Of a stretch of DNA of 6,542 bases, positions 5,332 through 6,542 are shown piece by piece (positions within the stretch are counted from its first letter, which is position 1; every line of letters begins with the position of its first letter). Origin of the DNA: JAAAOZ01 sp964496595 (lineage in GTDB: Bacteria; Chloroflexota; Anaerolineae; B4-G1; SLSP01); the NCBI GenBank assembly GCA_964496595.1, contig CAZCAI010000213.1, positions 1 to 6,542 of the forward strand. Direction: 5' to 3'. Position numbers and translations under genes: made by a program. The notes below the pieces were generated by a model. The model was not told the origin of the DNA. It made no database searches and worked only from the letters and a program-made list of their open reading frames with translations.

Positions 5332-5889
5332 TCAGCGTGCCCCCGTTGGCTGCAAGGCGAAGGGCGCGGAGCGCAGCGCCGGGTTGCCGGGGATGCGGGC
5401 GCGGAGGTGCAGCGGCTCAGCGTAATCCGGCGCCGCATCGAAGACCAGCAGGCCTGTGGCCTGTGCGCCGGGCGGCAGGGGCCGCGTGGCGAGCGGCGGG
5501 GTGTCCAACAGGGTCAGGGCCAGCTCAGCGCTTGGAGCGCGCAGGTAGACCTGCCCGGCCTGATCTTCCAGCGTGAACGCGGCGGCGGCCAGGTCGAGCG
5601 GGGCGCTCCCGGTGTTGTGGACATCGGCCACTATGATGACGAAGACGCCGACCGGCTGCGCCGCCAGGTGCAGGGTCAAAGGCGCGGTCAGGGTCAAGGC
5701 GGTGTTGGCCGTGGGCAAGGCGCTTTCGGCCTGGGTGTAGGCGCGGGTGACGCGGAGTTGCGCCGTGCTCGGCGTCGCCGTGGCGACGGCGATGGGGCGC
5801 GGCAGCAGCGGATCGCCCTGGGGCGGCGCGCATCCGGCCAGGGTCAACATGGATAGTCCGAGTATGAGACGGGTGACAGTGTTACGCAT
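5332..5889 (-). CDS. Secreted lipoprotein with DUF4352-like domain
   Basis: The product has 185 residues. The signal peptide 'MRNTVTRLILGLSMLTLAGC' ends in a clear lipobox (LAGC) with Cys20 as the lipidation site. After a Thr/Pro-rich linker (21-42), residues 75-165 fit a DUF4352-like immunoglobulin-type beta domain: 'GVFVIIVADVHNTGSAPLDL' (81-100), 'FTLEDQAGQVYLR' (105-117) and 'LPPGAQATGLLVFD' (138-151). Such domains sit outside the membrane and often bind partners or ligands, but no exact function is known. ATG 5889 is served by AGGAGGA (5899-5905), nine bases away; the frame upstream to 5940 runs through the T-run of a leader hairpin and is not coding. As first gene of a two-gene unit with the TadZ-like ATPase, it may be the envelope-facing part of the same machine (inference). 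Confidence 0.78.
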   Translation of the reverse strand: MRNTVTRLILGLSMLTLAGCAPPQGDPLLPRPIAVATATPSTAQLRVTRAYTQAESALPTANTALTLTAPLTLHLAAQPVGVFVIIVADVHNTGSAPLDLAAAAFTLEDQAGQVYLRAPSAELALTLLDTPPLATRPLPPGAQATGLLVFDAAPDYAEPLHLRARIPGNPALRSAPFALQPTGAR

Positions 5890-5926
5890 TGGGTGAAATC
5901 CTCCTGTGCTGGGGTTGTTTGAGGTG

Positions 5927-5980
5927 AAAAAAAACAACAAGGGGAGGGCCTGGAACGTGGTGTTCCAAGTCCTCCCCTTT
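5927..5980 (-). terminator. Terminator-like hairpin with T-run in the lipoprotein leader
   Basis: Arms 5939-5956 and 5962-5979 pair over 18 positions with one A-C mismatch and one G-U pair, around a 5-base loop. On the minus strand the 3' arm ends CCTCCCCTT, then GTTG and eight Ts (5927-5934). This is a complete intrinsic-terminator signature, yet it lies between promoter and gene, 49 bases before the ATG. It is therefore probably an attenuator. The arm begins AAAGGGGAGGAC, identical over 12 bases to the hairpin at 1401-1461. Confidence 0.7.
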
Positions 5981-5989
5981 GGGTTGTCC

Positions 5990-6022
5990 GTCAGCGCCGG
6001 CGTGGTAGGTTCCGGCGCTGAC
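5990..6022 (-). promoter_or_regulatory. Perfect 11-bp dyad at the lipoprotein transcription start
   Basis: GTCAGCGCCGG (5990-6000) and CCGGCGCTGAC (6012-6022) form a perfect 11-bp inverted repeat with an 11-base spacer. It begins just past the -10 and covers the predicted start near 6019. It could be an operator over +1, or a hairpin at the 5' end of the mRNA that competes with the attenuator stem. The GTCAGCGC motif also occurs in the loop of the 1401-1461 hairpin. Confidence 0.6.
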
Positions 6023-6025
6023 TTT

Positions 6026-6055
6026 AGTTTAGCACAGGTGAGGGATACGGCGCAA
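6026..6055 (-). promoter_or_regulatory. Promoter of the lipoprotein-ATPase unit (TTGCGC-18-TAAACT)
   Basis: On the minus strand TTGCGC (6050-6055) and TAAACT (6026-6031) are 18 bases apart, with TGTG just before the -10. The ten bases ACTTGCGCCG around the -35 are identical to those at the second ATPase promoter (1568-1597), with the same spacing. The shared design suggests joint control by one sigma factor or activator. Confidence 0.6.
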
Positions 6056-6116
6056 GTGCAGTGTGCGTTTGCGGTATGCTATCCACTCATTGCGAACAGC
6101 ATCAGATCTACCTGCG

Positions 6117-6145
6117 TCCAGGGTCTTATATATCGAGACTCTGGA
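6117..6145. promoter_or_regulatory. Dyad in the divergent intergenic region
   Basis: TCCAGGGTCT (6117-6126) and AGACTCTGGA (6136-6145) form a 10-bp inverted repeat with one G-U-type mismatch around an AT-rich 9-base centre (TATATATCG). It lies between the two divergent promoters, about 60 bases upstream of the minus -35 and 70 upstream of the plus -35. The size fits a dimeric regulator's binding site. It has no T-run, so it is not a convincing terminator. The surrounding 6060-6290 stretch is clearly AT-richer than the rest and holds no gene. Confidence 0.4.
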
Positions 6146-6205
6146 TGGATTAACAAACTTTGGTGCTTGAATGAAGGTGTAATTTTAACCATATTTTAGT
6201 ACGAT

Positions 6206-6250
6206 CCTCCTATTGCGTTTGATACAAGTTATGAGTACAATGATAGGAGG
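6206..6250 (+). promoter_or_regulatory. Promoter of the secreted-protein gene, flanked by an inverted repeat
   Basis: TTGCGT (6213-6218) and TACAAT (6236-6241) are 17 bases apart and give a start near 6248. They are bracketed by a perfect 8-bp inverted repeat, CCTCCTAT (6206-6213) and ATAGGAGG (6243-6250). One arm touches the -35 and the other lies at +1. This is a typical repressor layout, although the arms could also just be purine-rich Shine-Dalgarno-like DNA. A short hairpin (GGGG-CGTT-CCCC) follows at 6249-6260 in the leader. Confidence 0.5.
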
Positions 6251-6299
6251 GGCGTTCCCCTATATAACATAAGCAATAATTTATGAGGGAGGCTGGGTG

Positions 6300-6542
6300 A
6301 TGCGAAACGAGTGGCGTGTAGCGCGGGCAGTGGTTTCGATGGTGACAGTGGTCTCGATGTTGCTGGGGATGGTACCGTGGGCGTATGTGATGCCTGTGCG
6401 GGCAGCAGAGGTTGAAGCAGAGGCGACGACCGAGGCAATATCTGGTGAGTTCTCGGACTCCGGTGTCTCTTATGATCGCATGGAGCAAACGGAAACACAT
6501 ACCGTTTTCTTGCCGTTGATTGCCAATCAATATGAACATGTG
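6300..6542 (+). CDS. Secreted protein with 'FLPLI' tract, 3' end cut by window
   Basis: There are 81 codons from ATG 6300 to the window edge with no stop. The N-terminus is a Sec signal peptide: basic 'MRNEWRVAR', a hydrophobic core at about 10-31, and a likely cleavage after 'PVRA' or 'PVRAA' (residues 35-36). The mature start is acidic and rich in Glu, Thr and Ala. 'HTVFLPLIANQ' (67-77) resembles the '(V/L)(Y/F)LPL' tract I know just after the signal region of many Chloroflexota exported enzymes and surface proteins. The catalytic or binding domain lies outside the window, so function is unknown. AGGGAGG (6286-6292) seven bases upstream fixes the start. A five-codon frame beginning at 6283 ends in the TGA that overlaps this ATG (TGATG), which may add a coupling step. 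It is transcribed divergently from the lipoprotein unit. Confidence 0.72.
   Translation, partial: MRNEWRVARAVVSMVTVVSMLLGMVPWAYVMPVRAAEVEAEATTEAISGEFSDSGVSYDRMEQTETHTVFLPLIANQYEHV

Noticed and set aside
5125..5856. Plus-strand open frame of 243 codons opposite the lipoprotein and ATPase genes
   Set aside because: The composition is Arg/Gly/Gln-rich, typical of antisense frames in GC-rich DNA. It has no recognisable domain, and the opposite strand carries a lipobox protein and a P-loop protein.
6210..6539. Minus-strand open frames opposite the secreted-protein gene
   Set aside because: They are His/Arg/Pro-rich with no ribosome site. The plus strand has a clear signal peptide and Shine-Dalgarno.
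1..6542. CRISPR array, insertion sequence, tRNA or attachment site
   Set aside because: I saw no regularly spaced repeats, transposase motifs, terminal repeats with target duplications, or tRNA cloverleaf on reading both strands. The recurring AAAGGGGAGGAC hairpins are only two and lie in leaders.

Overview
The window looks like chromosomal or integrated DNA of a Chloroflexota bacterium, with an actinobacterium as the main alternative. The coding DNA is GC-rich. It combines an EspR-like XRE regulator, an ImmA/IrrE peptidase and a MAB_1171c-type membrane protein, a set I know from Actinobacteria and Chloroflexota. A secreted protein at the right edge carries the 'FLPLI' tract common in Chloroflexota exported proteins. 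The assignment is inferred from family distribution; no rRNA or other marker gene is present.

From right to left, a partial secreted-protein gene starts at 6300 on the plus strand. All other protein genes are on the minus strand. A divergent, AT-richer control region (about 5890-6299) drives a DUF4352-like lipoprotein (5332-5889) that is tightly coupled to a short TadZ/CpaE-like ATPase with an N-terminal receiver-like half (4653-5330). A strong promoter at 4605-4632 then opens a four-gene cassette with overlapping or nearly touching ends: EspR-like XRE regulator (4063-4503), ImmA/IrrE peptidase (3570-4118), MAB_1171c-like membrane protein (2488-3570) and PAP2-like membrane protein (1883-2482). 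A second small TadZ-like ATPase (782-1342) and a CpaB/RcpC-like SAF protein running off the left edge (1-614) follow.

Two non-coding regions stand out. The 1823-1461 gap (read on the minus strand) holds the promoter and leader of the second ATPase. On the plus strand the same gap holds a self-contained small-RNA candidate: promoter, a 92-nt three-way-junction fold and a 9-bp terminator stem. Second, the lipoprotein-ATPase unit and the second ATPase have matching control regions: the same TTGCGC-18-TANANT promoter within a shared ACTTGCGCCG block, then a leader hairpin beginning AAAGGGGAGGAC and followed by a T-run.

Working model (inference): the CpaB-like protein, the two TadZ-like ATPases and the lipoprotein belong to a Tad/Flp-like surface or secretion machine whose other genes lie outside the window. 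The XRE-ImmA-membrane protein-PAP2 cassette between them is a separate regulatory unit with its own promoter, probably controlling itself or its neighbours by proteolysis of the regulator.
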